Shown here: positions 35,669 to 43,031 of the stretch, piece after piece
How positions within the stretch are numbered: position 1 is the first letter of the stretch
Layout: every line of letters starts with the position of its first letter
From: Prostheceraeus crozeri
Lineage: Eukaryota; Platyhelminthes; Polycladida; Euryleptidae
Length of the DNA: 64,000 nucleotides
NCBI GenBank assembly: GCA_907163375.1
Contig: CAJQUW010003151.1
Location: 1-64,000 of the forward strand
Direction of reading: 5' to 3'
Notes under the pieces: model-generated
Seen by the model: only the letters and a program-made list of their open reading frames with translations
Databases searched by the model: none
What the model was told of the DNA's origin: nothing
Translations under genes and position numbers: made by a program

Positions 35669-35675
35669 TTTGCAT
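35669..35675 (-). promoter_or_regulatory. ATGCAAA motif in the 35-bp divergent spacer
   Basis: Minus-strand context TTATGCAAAGTTGCAGATC, 23 bp before the ATG at 35646. The same short spacer must also hold the promoter of the rightward gene at 35682. Confidence 0.45.
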
Positions 35676-35681
35676 AACATC

Positions 35682-36038
35682 ATGAAGACTTGGATTTTGG
35701 ACTCTCTACAATATATCAGAGTTGATCGTGATGGAAACGTACATTTCAAAAATTCTCATGGTCATACATCAAGAGGAATTACATTAACATGGCGACAATT
35801 TGTCAACCTCAATGATATCATGAGGGATTTGGAATATTTTGAAACATTAAGATTCATCTCCTTGGGTGATCAAGTTTGGCTTCAACATTACAGAAATGAA
35901 ATTCAAATCTACCATTCTCATTCCGCAAACTGTTTCTCATTTCGCAAATACAATTGGGAGAAGTATAGAAGATACATACATCGCTCCATCATGACATTTA
36001 TTCGTCGTGAGTTCATCGCCCTACTATGCAAATCTTAA
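35682..36038 (+). CDS. Small basic protein, paralogue of the next gene; possibly PC4-like
   Basis: The ATG at 35682 (MKTWILDSLQYI) matches the start of its neighbour (MSWKLDSLQRI), which fixes the start. The protein is ~118 aa. The first half reads as strands (YIRVDRDGNVHFKNSHG) followed by SRGITLTWRQFVNLNDIMRDL, that is strand plus amphipathic helix. The second half repeats the idea (EIQIYHSHSANCFSFRKYNWEKYRRYI). That strand-strand-helix layout resembles the ssDNA-binding domain of the transcription cofactor PC4, here possibly as two half-repeats. This is inference from pattern only. The location just upstream of a TBP-like gene fits a role in transcription. Confidence 0.6.
   Translation: MKTWILDSLQYIRVDRDGNVHFKNSHGHTSRGITLTWRQFVNLNDIMRDLEYFETLRFISLGDQVWLQHYRNEIQIYHSHSANCFSFRKYNWEKYRRYIHRSIMTFIRREFIALLCKS
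36026..36032 (+). promoter_or_regulatory. ATGCAAA motif upstream of the 36061 gene
   Basis: ATGCAAATCTTAA occurs on the plus strand about 29 bp before the ATG at 36061, overlapping the end of the preceding gene. It is the only plus-strand member of the set. Confidence 0.4.
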
Positions 36039-36060
36039 TCAGACATGACTACCACACATC

Positions 36061-36711
36061 ATGAGTTGGAAATTAGATTCCCTACAACGTATTGAAACGG
36101 ATCATGATCGAAACGTCTATTTCAAAGATTCAACTGGAAATGTGAGAAGAGAGTTTGCTTTATCTTATCGTCATTTTCAATCTCTACATCATATCATGAA
36201 GGACTTGAAATACTTCTATATGAAAAGACATTCACGTATTGGAAATCGCATCTGGCTGCGCGTCAACAATCGGCGAATTCAACTCTATCATTCCCAACTT
36301 CATACTAACTTCACATTTCATCAAGGTAGTTGGGAAAAGTATAAAAGGAAGGTAAATCGCTCAATTTACTCATTCTTTCATCATGAAGCGCCATCGCTAC
36401 ACCATCGTCAACATTCTCCGTCGCTTCAGACTCTACACCAAAATCGATCTCACAACATTACACCAACAGCTTCCAAACAGCAAGTATTACCCGGGCCGTC
36501 CTCAAATGTTAGTGGTGAAGATGAACAATTCACGGAATCTTCAACTCTTCCCAAATGGGACTGTACAGATTCTCGGCGCCCTTTCTCATTCATCGGCGCA
36601 GTCAATGCGCTTAGAGCTACAAAGACTACTACGTCGGATATGGAAGAGGGAGAGGTGTGTGATGTCGAATCTGACTGTGGACAATATGGTGATCTCTACT
36701 CAATTGAGTGA
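36061..36711 (+). CDS. Paralogue of the preceding gene with a C-terminal extension overlapping the TBP-like gene
   Basis: Residues 1-~107 align with the 35682 gene (LDSL at the start, FALSYRHFQSLHHIMKDL, then IQLYHSQLHTNFTFHQGSWEKYKRKV), so this is a tandem duplication. After residue 107 the frame stays open for another 109 codons, but this part is Ser/Thr/His-rich, unlike the paralogue, and lies exactly over the TBP-like gene, which starts at 36383. The extension may be a real disordered tail encoded by overlapping frames, or the natural stop may have been lost. The PC4-like suggestion made for the paralogue applies here too. Confidence 0.6.
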   Translation: MSWKLDSLQRIETDHDRNVYFKDSTGNVRREFALSYRHFQSLHHIMKDLKYFYMKRHSRIGNRIWLRVNNRRIQLYHSQLHTNFTFHQGSWEKYKRKVNRSIYSFFHHEAPSLHHRQHSPSLQTLHQNRSHNITPTASKQQVLPGPSSNVSGEDEQFTESSTLPKWDCTDSRRPFSFIGAVNALRATKTTTSDMEEGEVCDVESDCGQYGDLYSIE

Positions 36712-36928
36712 CAGTCTATCATTTTTGAAGATTCGTACCAGCAGTTACAATTTGTGTTATGAACCCGAACTTTTTCCTGCAGCTCTCATTAGTTGTTGGT
36801 TACCTGTGCATGTGGCAATCTTTCATAATAGTAAAGTGATCATTACTGGACTAAAATCTCATGTACAAGCAAATGTGATCCTAGACTATCTCATTGAGTA
36901 TGTACGTACCCAGCGGATTGTAAAATAA
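36383..36928 (+). CDS. TATA-binding-protein-like protein (181 aa, two TBP repeats)
   Basis: The sequence divides into two direct repeats of the TBP type: residues 7-87 and 95-176. Repeat 1 follows the TBP pattern of helix, then N-x-x-Y-x-P-x-R (NSKYYPGR), a strand LVVKM, then LQLFPNGTVQILGALS where TBP has the phenylalanine-glycine turn. Repeat 2 has YEPELFPAALI and VAIFHNSKVIITGLKS, very close to the TBP consensus. Of the four DNA-intercalating phenylalanines, three are present (F56, F131, F147); the first is replaced by P40 or Q41. The length equals the bare TBP core with no N-terminal tail. TBP binds and bends promoter DNA to start transcription; here it would serve the element or interfere with host TBP. 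It overlaps the preceding gene by 329 bp in another frame and ends in a stop overlapped by AATAAA. Confidence 0.85.
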   Translation: MKRHRYTIVNILRRFRLYTKIDLTTLHQQLPNSKYYPGRPQMLVVKMNNSRNLQLFPNGTVQILGALSHSSAQSMRLELQRLLRRIWKRERCVMSNLTVDNMVISTQLSDSLSFLKIRTSSYNLCYEPELFPAALISCWLPVHVAIFHNSKVIITGLKSHVQANVILDYLIEYVRTQRIVK

Positions 36929-36959
36929 AAAACAATTTTTCCAACATGATGTTTTTATT
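36924..36959. terminator. Back-to-back polyadenylation signals
   Basis: A plus-strand AATAAA at 36924-36929 overlaps the stop codon of the TBP-like gene. A minus-strand AATAAA (tttatt at 36954-36959) overlaps the end of the protease gene. The two convergent units therefore end within about 30 bp of each other. Confidence 0.7.
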
Positions 36960-37416
36960 TCAAATCATGATAGAACTTACAAATCATTTTTTCATTAGAG
37001 GATGGATTACATGAAAAGTTTTGAATAATAGATGCAAATCGAGATACATGTAAACGTTTTAAGATGAAGTACAGTACAAAAGCACCACACGTTGATGAAA
37101 GTGGATGTTGTAGTATGCGTTCATTTCGCTGATATTGACGCGTATGTTTTCTCAACCACTGCTGTGTTGGTATATTTGGAGGTTGAGCAAGAGAGTCAAA
37201 TAGTTCACCACGTCGGTCTTCTCCAATAAAGATCGCTTTCCAATGCTCACCGCCTAAATTCTGCGAATGAGTGTTTAGCACAATAAAGATGGGATAGTGA
37301 TTTACTGCAGGTGGTAAGGTATCGAGTGAATAGACATTATCGAAAGATTTCAACGTCGCTTCGTCTGCATTACGCTGCACTTTAGTCTTAATATCGTCAG
37401 CAGTCAACCAACTCAT
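36955..37416 (-). CDS. PRO: Adenain-like cysteine protease
   Basis: A capsid-maturation protease of the adenovirus type. The protein is 153 aa. Histidine lies in LGGEHWKAIFI (about residue 59), the acidic partner in GELFDSL (about 75), and the nucleophile in LSSTCGAFVLYF (about 112), with a glutamine seven residues before it (QHPLSSTC), the spacing seen in adenain. Its start overlaps the stop of the capsid gene as TAATG, so the two are probably translated from one message. The frame is intact and the catalytic set complete. Confidence 0.88.
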   Translation of the reverse strand: MSWLTADDIKTKVQRNADEATLKSFDNVYSLDTLPPAVNHYPIFIVLNTHSQNLGGEHWKAIFIGEDRRGELFDSLAQPPNIPTQQWLRKHTRQYQRNERILQHPLSSTCGAFVLYFILKRLHVSRFASIIQNFSCNPSSNEKMICKFYHDLK

Positions 37417-38693
37417 TAACGATTATACTGAAGAATCACGTCACGATACTTTGTAATTTCAATATTTGAATCGAAGACTGCATAAATTAATACATTGATC
37501 GTCTCAGGTAGTGTTCTTTTGAACGTCAAATCCAAACGAATATTATGAGGCACGTTCGCTTGACGATAGGGTGCACTAATATCGCTGTCAGCAGTCAAAT
37601 CAAATGCATAGATAGTATATCCACTCTTAAACTCTTTCATAGTCATTCCGTTGGTGTCATCCGTATTGTAAAAGCCAAAGACATCCATAAAATCAACATA
37701 ACTGCGCATAAATTGATCCGAAGCAAAATCTGGTTTGTAGGGTGGACCAGGATGACTCACACCATTTACACGTAAAGCAATTTCACTTAACTGATTGTGT
37801 TTAAAATTGAAAGGATTCTTCTTTATATTACCATTAAATGCATCATTTTCAACCATTGCCACCATGAGGAGCTTCGGTGCTTCCGATGGAAAGAGGCCAT
37901 CTTTCATGAAACTCTTTTGATCTTTCGGAATTGTAAAGGTGAGAAGCTTTGTATGCTGAACGGGGTAAATGGCATTTTGACGGTTAAGACCTTCAGCATG
38001 TCCTCTAATGACACTTGGATTCGGTACTACTCGACGAATGTAAAGTGCAATATCTTCCACATGAATTCTAAAATTGTCAACTTTAGCAAATGCATTCAGC
38101 GCAAATTCAGGCTTATTCAATGTCAGCTTGAGTCGCATGCTGGTATTACAGAGTAAAAACTTCGACTATCTAAAGAAGTCTAAATTCAGCGGACCATATA
38201 GCTGACATACTTTACTATCTTTAATCATAGCAGATCGCTTTACAAAGCCACTGTTTGTTTCAACATCAAATTTTCCTGCTTCATCTCTGTACCATCCCAT
38301 GGCTTCCATATGACTTTTTTGTGCTGCTGGATGAAACTGTGATACATGATTGAAATATGATTTATAGGGATAATCGCTTTGACCACCTTCCACCTGCTGC
38401 TCTCCAATCGTTAGAGAAACATCGCGAAGTAATGTAGTCAATGGTAAATTGTTCAGTCCAACTTTATGTGCATCGTCAATAGCAGTTCCATCTGCTTGCT
38501 GAATTCTAAACCTCAAATCAAGCATCGCATAACTCAAATCTATGTAGTCATCACTACCACCAGGAATAACAAATTCAATGGGGCCAGCATTCTCAGCTGT
38601 TCGAAGATGATAATCTACAATACTTGAACTAAGAATATCTGTCTGTATGGCTTGTTGATCGAACAAACAAAAACCGGAAGTTTTACACTCCAT
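37416..38693 (-). pseudogene. MCP: Major capsid protein, interrupted by one in-frame TAG
   Basis: Resembles the Polinton double jelly-roll major capsid protein. It opens with CKTSGFCLFDQQAIQTDI, then a jelly-roll edge PIEFVIPGGSDDYIDLSYA, and the 3' part has LTFTIPKDQKSFMKDGLFPS and a C-terminal FKRTLPETINVLIYAVFDS. The frame is open for 175 codons, meets TAG at 38166-38168, and then continues in the same frame to 37416. The codons right after the stop read through to the next methionine in family-like sequence, so a point mutation is the simplest explanation. Total length (~425 codons) is somewhat short of typical. The ATG follows the preceding stop by 3 bp, and the stop overlaps the protease start. 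Confidence 0.85.
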
Positions 38694-38695
38694 GA

Positions 38696-39151
38696 TTAGA
38701 AGTTATAGCAGCGTCGTCGTTTAGCGCCTGATGAATGATTAGAGCCTCTACGACGTTTGCGTGAATGCCTTTTGACTGAAGATCGCACCTTACCAGCTCC
38801 GCGATGTTTCCTCCTTCCTTTTTTCATTCGTTTAGGTGATTTCTTTCCTTGAGTAACACCAGAAAAGGTCTGCTTCAATGTTTTTAAACCGCGTTCCTTC
38901 CCACGATTCAACAAACTGCTCTTAAAACTTCTACCTCTGGAAAGATCACTAGCAACATCACCAGCAAAGCCAACGGCATTACTTGAAACATTTCGTTTTA
39001 AAGATCTACCGACATTGGATATGAGAGGTGCTACAACAGATTTCAGTGCACCAAGTATGCTACCTCCACGTTGGCGGCGAGCGTCGATGTAAATTTGTCC
39101 TCCACCACTTACATAGGAGGGTCGTGAATAAAATGAGGCAGTTGGATTCAT
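38696..39151 (-). CDS. Basic core/membrane-active capsid protein (151 aa)
   Basis: Residues 28-70 form a Gly/Ala-rich amphipathic segment (GGSILGALKSVVAPLISNVG), and the C-terminal third is extremely Arg/Lys/Ser-rich (KRMKKGRRKHRGAGK, SRKRRRGSNHSSGAKRRR). This combination occurs in small Polinton/adintovirus proteins compared with adenovirus core proteins, which condense DNA and have membrane-active helices. It lies directly upstream of the major capsid gene with a 3-bp gap. An ATGCAAA motif lies 32 bp before its ATG and may drive the whole core-capsid-protease run. Confidence 0.75.
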   Translation of the reverse strand: MNPTASFYSRPSYVSGGGQIYIDARRQRGGSILGALKSVVAPLISNVGRSLKRNVSSNAVGFAGDVASDLSRGRSFKSSLLNRGKERGLKTLKQTFSGVTQGKKSPKRMKKGRRKHRGAGKVRSSVKRHSRKRRRGSNHSSGAKRRRCYNF

Positions 39152-39182
39152 AGCTCAAACCCTAAACATTGTTAGTTACAAC

Positions 39183-39189
39183 TTTGCAT
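39183..39189 (-). promoter_or_regulatory. ATGCAAA motif upstream of the core-capsid-protease group
   Basis: Minus-strand context TTCATGCAAAGTTGTAAC, 32 bp before the ATG at 39151. It shares ATGCAAAGTTG with the motif at 35669. Confidence 0.5.
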
Positions 39190-39192
39190 GAA

Positions 39193-40420
39193 TCACTGTC
39201 GATCACTTAGATGAAAGATGTCGGCACGACGCATCCAAGAGTTCATACTTGAAGGATAACCAGTCCATTTAACAAGACACCATTCTTCACCTTGCCGTTT
39301 TTTACATCGAATGATTTTCTCTACCAAATATGTTTCACTTTCAGTGACTACCTCAATCTCATCGCGGTAAAAGCTACCCTCAATTTCTTCATTATCGTAA
39401 TCTTTCAACTTGTAGGTGGTCGGAGAGTCTTTTTGATTAATCCTTGATACTGTAAATACCTCCTCTGTCCAATTCGGAAGGTACCCTTTAGCAAAACACT
39501 TTTCACTTTTGAGATACGAACTTTATCGCCAATTTTCACATCACTTTTCACATGAGTGCGTTTACGTTGGAATGATTCGCGCACTTTATCTACATTGTCA
39601 GCATTTACATCTACTGGTCTGAGTCCAATAGAACGATGGATAGAGTGATTGTAGGCATGGAGTGTATCTTGTAGAACCTTTGTCCAATTTTGTGTCAAGT
39701 TGGCAGTAAAATGTCGCCACAAGCGATTTTTTAATGTGCGATTAAAACGTTCAACGAGTGCAGCTTTATAAGCACTCTTTACACTAAACAACTCAATGTC
39801 ATGCCTCTCAAATAATCAAATAATCTTCGCACATGCTGATTTTCAAACTCTTTTCCTTGATCACTCTGAATTCTTTTTGGAATGCGACCTTCTCGAAAAA
39901 TTGTTTGGAATGCTTTTGCTACTCCTTTCCCTTCTTTAGTTTTTAAAGGTTGAGCCCACGCATAACGCGAGAAAATATCAATGACGGTTAAAATAAAATT
40001 ATTGCCCGAGTTATGTTTTGAAATGGAGGCGACATCGCACAAATCTGCTTGCCACTGTTCATCGATGTCATGAACAATATAATGGCGGGTGCGGTACTTC
40101 TTTTTCGCTTGTTTGTGGAGTGTATAGGTAGCCTGACCCTTTAACCATCGTTTCACTTGTGATTGTGGAAGACCACTCGCTTTTGATAATTTCTTGATAG
40201 ATGCAAATCCTGCCGGATGTTTTACATCATAATAGATTGACTTCAAACGTTCAGTCGATGACGACTGACTCTTTTTCCTCCTTCTCATCTTTTTGTTTTC
40301 TTGCCTTTCTACATTTACAACAACTACAGCATTTAGCTTTAGCGGTTTTGCGATCGTGTTCACATTGCTTAGGGGTTTCATTATGAGAGCTGGCGCAGCA
40401 AGTGCAAGTGACAACGACAT
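39193..40420 (-). pseudogene. INT: Retroviral-type integrase with chromodomain, two frameshifts
   Basis: Order of parts: a zinc/HTH-like N-terminal region (SIYYDVKHPAGFASIKKLSK, then VKRWLKGQATYTLHKQ), the DDE core with first Asp in WQADLCDV, second in RIQSDQGKEFENQ, then after a frame change the catalytic Glu in ALVERFNRTLKNRLWR, an HRSIGLRPVDV segment, and after a second frame change a chromodomain (ETYLVEKII, EWCLVKWTGYPSSMNSW). Frame changes lie near 39785-39800 and 39405-39425. The likely start is the ATG at 40288 (MRRRKKSQSS), because upstream codons overlap a Cys-rich frame. The breaks mean this copy cannot supply active integrase. Confidence 0.88.
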
Positions 40421-40466
40421 TCACCTCTGGTGGCTCATTACATGGCAAGCAACACATCTGCTTCAT
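40251..40466 (-). CDS. Cysteine-rich 71-aa frame overlapping the integrase start
   Basis: Starts with ATG two bases after the stop of the upstream gene (40468). It has many paired cysteines (CLPCNEP, CTCCASSH, CCSCCKCRKARK), which could form zinc knuckles, followed by a charged tail. It overlaps the start of the integrase in another frame. It may be a separate small zinc protein, or the original N-terminal zinc domain of the integrase displaced by a frameshift. The cysteine density makes a random frame less likely. Confidence 0.4.
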   Translation of the reverse strand: MKQMCCLPCNEPPEVNVVVTCTCCASSHNETPKQCEHDRKTAKAKCCSCCKCRKARKQKDEKEEKESVVID

Positions 40467-40467
40467 A

Positions 40468-41160
40468 TTAATAGTCTGAGAACATGTATTTCCTGGGAGG
40501 AGCTGTTTTACGTTTTCCTTTTACTAGTTTTAGTGGTGATGTAGATCTACGTCGAGTTCTTCCTCTTGTTTGCTTAGTGAGTGTGGGAGGGGATGTAGCA
40601 GGTGACGACTTAAACCAATTTGTTGGCATTTTCATCGTCTGAAGCATTGGAGCAGTAGCCACTGTTGAATCAAGTTCTTTCAATGTCTCATTATTCAAAG
40701 CAAATTTTGGCACATTATGCTTTTTCAATAGTTTAAGAAAGTATGACCAACCAGGTGGAACATAGCCCTGACGGCGCTTTCTACGTGTCGCATACTGAAT
40801 CAAGTCTTCATAACGTGAAGCATCAATCACTTTATTTTCATCTGTAATGATTTCTCCTCTATCATTTACATTGAGATGGGGTTCAATACTATTGAAAAGA
40901 GATATGGCATGTGCGCGAGATGCTAAAGGTGTAGCAGTCGATACAGAGTCACGCATCTTATTCTTCAAGTTTTTTAATTGCTCAACAGTTTCCGATTGTA
41001 ATAATACAGCACGATGTGGATCTTTGATGTGAACATTTTGCTGATAATCTATTTCTTTCCTATACATTTGATTTGCAAGAGGTTGCTTTACTTGCTGCAT
41101 AGCAGTCAATTGTACATATTCATCCTGAGGAATAACAATCATGCGAGAATAAGAACTCAT
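40468..41160 (-). CDS. Conserved-type Polinton protein next to the ATPase (230 aa)
   Basis: Begins with ATG overlapping the ATPase stop (ATGA) and runs 230 codons. A central helix-rich stretch includes LIQYATRRKRRQGYVPPGWSY and the following FLKLLKKHNVP. The C-terminus is basic and proline/threonine-rich (RGRTRRRSTSPLKLVKGKRK). Proteins of this kind are frequent beside Polinton ATPases. The function is not known to me; a scaffold or minor virion role is possible. The overlap with the ATPase gene suggests a shared message. Confidence 0.6.
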   Translation of the reverse strand: MSSYSRMIVIPQDEYVQLTAMQQVKQPLANQMYRKEIDYQQNVHIKDPHRAVLLQSETVEQLKNLKNKMRDSVSTATPLASRAHAISLFNSIEPHLNVNDRGEIITDENKVIDASRYEDLIQYATRRKRRQGYVPPGWSYFLKLLKKHNVPKFALNNETLKELDSTVATAPMLQTMKMPTNWFKSSPATSPPTLTKQTRGRTRRRSTSPLKLVKGKRKTAPPRKYMFSDY

Positions 41161-41774
41161 AGTTTGTAGATAATCATGGGAGTTTTCAAAATATCACTTC
41201 GAAATCTAAATTCTTCCGGACACTCTTGCGTAAAGTCAATGAATAAATAACCGTATGGTTTTTCAGTAGCTGCTTGAAAAATTTCAATTAAGGCTTTTGA
41301 TCCTCTGGGTGCAACTTGTCGCGCTAAAATTTCAAATTGACTTTTATCTCGCGGATTCTTGAAAATAGCATAATAGTGTGTATTCAGGTTTCGTGTACGA
41401 GCTTCTTTTCCATCAGGAAACAAATTTTGTGTGATATAGATGATAAAGCACCTTTTATGATGTGCTGCGCGAGTGAACATATCTGTAACATCTTTTGAAG
41501 TCTTACTTTCTTTTAATAAATCATCCAATACAACAACATTATTAGACTGAAGTTTATCCACTGGAATAATTCCTTCATGTCGAATAAAGTTGCGACTTTG
41601 CAATTCCTGAAACAGCGACGGTTGATAAATACCATAACACCAAATCACTCGATTGATAGGTTCCTTAAACAACTCCCTTCTTTTATCCAATAAATTCAGC
41701 GTGAAAACAGTTTTACCTGCATGAGATGGACCTGATACAGTCAGAACTTTTTCACATTGAAGTCTGAAATCCAT
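41157..41774 (-). CDS. ATP: A32-like genome-packaging ATPase
   Basis: FtsK/HerA-superfamily ATPase that pumps DNA into capsids. The start is the ATG at 41774 (MDFRLQCEKV), since the frame upstream lacks an ATG. The Walker A is VSGPSHAGKTVFTLNL (about residues 16-31), Walker B is NNVVVLDDLL (about 80-90), and a sensor-like IIYITQNLF follows near 118. The length of ~205 aa fits the family. It shares a stop/start overlap with the next gene and has an ATGCAAA motif 23 bp upstream. No breaks are seen. Confidence 0.92.
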   Translation of the reverse strand: MDFRLQCEKVLTVSGPSHAGKTVFTLNLLDKRRELFKEPINRVIWCYGIYQPSLFQELQSRNFIRHEGIIPVDKLQSNNVVVLDDLLKESKTSKDVTDMFTRAAHHKRCFIIYITQNLFPDGKEARTRNLNTHYYAIFKNPRDKSQFEILARQVAPRGSKALIEIFQAATEKPYGYLFIDFTQECPEEFRFRSDILKTPMIIYKL

Positions 41775-41796
41775 TTTATTACTTTGAGACTCAACA

Positions 41797-41803
41797 TTTG
41801 CAT
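41797..41803 (-). promoter_or_regulatory. ATGCAAA motif upstream of the ATPase
   Basis: Minus-strand context TTATGCAAATGTTGAG, 23 bp before the ATG at 41774. It lies inside the 3' end of the preceding small gene. Confidence 0.45.
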
Positions 41804-41805
41804 AA

Positions 41806-42093
41806 TTAACGCTTAGAGCCAAAGATATTACCCAATAGGTTGCCCACGGCAGGAGCTATCATTGGAAGCATTGCTGAAAGGAAACCGCCCTTTTGTGTTA
41901 GAGTTTTCCTCTTTCTTTGAAGGGTGACTTTAGGATTGGAGATGAAACGCAATTTCGTAGCATATCGCTTAAGTAACTTTCGCTGTTTTGGCGCTAATTT
42001 CTTCGTCCTCAACTTCCTCACATGAGAAATAATTTCACAAATGAATTTATCGTTAGCATGTCGTATAGCATTGTATCGCTGATTTGCTTTCAT
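41806..42093 (-). CDS. Small basic protein with C-terminal membrane-active-like helix (95 aa)
   Basis: The N-terminal 60 residues are basic (RKLRTKKLAPKQRKLLKRY). The C-terminus is QKGGFLSAMLPMIAPAVGNL and LLGNIFGSKR, a glycine-led hydrophobic helix ending in a basic tag, similar in kind to adenovirus membrane-lytic minor capsid peptides. Polintons and adintoviruses usually encode such a protein near the ATPase. The end of the gene overlaps the ATPase promoter motif. ATGCAAA at 42186-42192 lies 93 bp upstream, further than for other genes. Confidence 0.65.
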   Translation of the reverse strand: MKANQRYNAIRHANDKFICEIISHVRKLRTKKLAPKQRKLLKRYATKLRFISNPKVTLQRKRKTLTQKGGFLSAMLPMIAPAVGNLLGNIFGSKR

Positions 42094-42207
42094 TCGTCGG
42101 AGAGCTTGAATGGCTGAAGAAAACTTTGAAGACTTGTGACTTTTACGTTAGGCCATTTTCCGTGTTAGTCTTTGCTAAAACCTATCTTTACCACATTTGC
42201 ATAGGTA

Positions 42208-42531
42208 CTAACTATTGCGACATAAGTGACACTCGAAATGAGCAATATCACAGTGGTTACATTGGCAAAGTTGAATGCAATTACGTATGAAACAGCGTTG
42301 ACAAAAAGCATGCTTACATCTCTTGAAGATGCGCTTTTCATTTCCATCCTTTCGCTTACATACATCGCAACACATAGTTTCACCGTTACTGATGTCTATA
42401 GCAAGTCTTTTTGAAGATATGAATTTGCTAGCCTTTTCTAAATAATAGACGCATGTACAGAAGGAATATACTTCGAGAGTGAGCAGACATAGCTCGAAAA
42501 CCAGTTGTGCTACAATCAAGTACCACTGCAT
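42208..42531 (-). CDS. Membrane-anchored RING-type zinc protein
   Basis: The ATG at 42531 (MQWYLIVAQ) is used because the upstream codon is TTG. Residues ~3-30 are a hydrophobic membrane segment (LIVAQLVFELCLLTLEVYSF). From about residue 57 there is a RING-like cysteine/histidine pattern: CCDVCKRK, then FKRCKHAFCQRC and CQCNHC, giving C-x2-C ... C-x-H-x2-C-x2-C ... C-x2-C. RING proteins are E3 ubiquitin ligases; a membrane RING could target host factors. The start lies just past the stop of the upstream gene. Confidence 0.6.
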   Translation of the reverse strand: MQWYLIVAQLVFELCLLTLEVYSFCTCVYYLEKASKFISSKRLAIDISNGETMCCDVCKRKDGNEKRIFKRCKHAFCQRCFIRNCIQLCQCNHCDIAHFECHLCRNS

Positions 42532-42533
42532 TT

Positions 42534-42944
42534 TCAATTTTTCTTTATGGAAAGTTGAATGTGAATATCTGAAATTGCTTCAATCACTAGACTGCTACCA
42601 TGATGGTTAAATGCGTTAAGACGTTCAGCAATTTTTATCATATGTCTTTTAAAAAATTCTTGGGGGTGATCTACCACTTCCATTGAATAAGAAGCAAAAT
42701 GGAAAGAGCGACTTTCCACCTCTTCCTTTCCAAAATGACTAAACTTAATTTTCGCAACTAATCGCGCCATGATAATGCTATCAGAGAATGTATTCATTAA
42801 CTCTAGAAATAGAGTGCTAGCATCATCGACCACTGCTTCGATGTCGGTCTCATCTTTATGAAAATTTATCACATAATCTTGAACAGCTCCTTTTAAACTT
42901 TGCCTATGAAAATGTAATGTTCCGCAGTCGTTTGAGAAAGACAT
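42534..42944 (-). CDS. Free-standing copy of the PolB N-terminal domain (136 aa)
   Basis: Aligns by eye with PolB residues ~115-225. Both have a helix ending before F-x-x-L/I, a strand run (LVAKIKFSHFG versus LIYLKIKYVKI), a -RxFHFASYS / -RLEFHIPFS strand, V-V-D followed by ESW/PQEFF, a long helix, and the end SSLVIEAISDIHIQLS versus SGLVFDGIETAMIKIS. The domain is characteristic of Polinton polymerases; its role is unknown to me. A duplicate without polymerase suggests dimerisation or competition with PolB. A variant motif ATGCAAT lies 27 bp upstream. Confidence 0.65.
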   Translation of the reverse strand: MSFSNDCGTLHFHRQSLKGAVQDYVINFHKDETDIEAVVDDASTLFLELMNTFSDSIIMARLVAKIKFSHFGKEEVESRSFHFASYSMEVVDHPQEFFKRHMIKIAERLNAFNHHGSSLVIEAISDIHIQLSIKKN

Positions 42945-43031
42945 GATCGCCCTTTATCTAACCCATCCATTGCATGAAAACAACAACTCTTCTCATAGTA
43001 ACATTTATTGAATAGCGGTAACAAGCATGCA

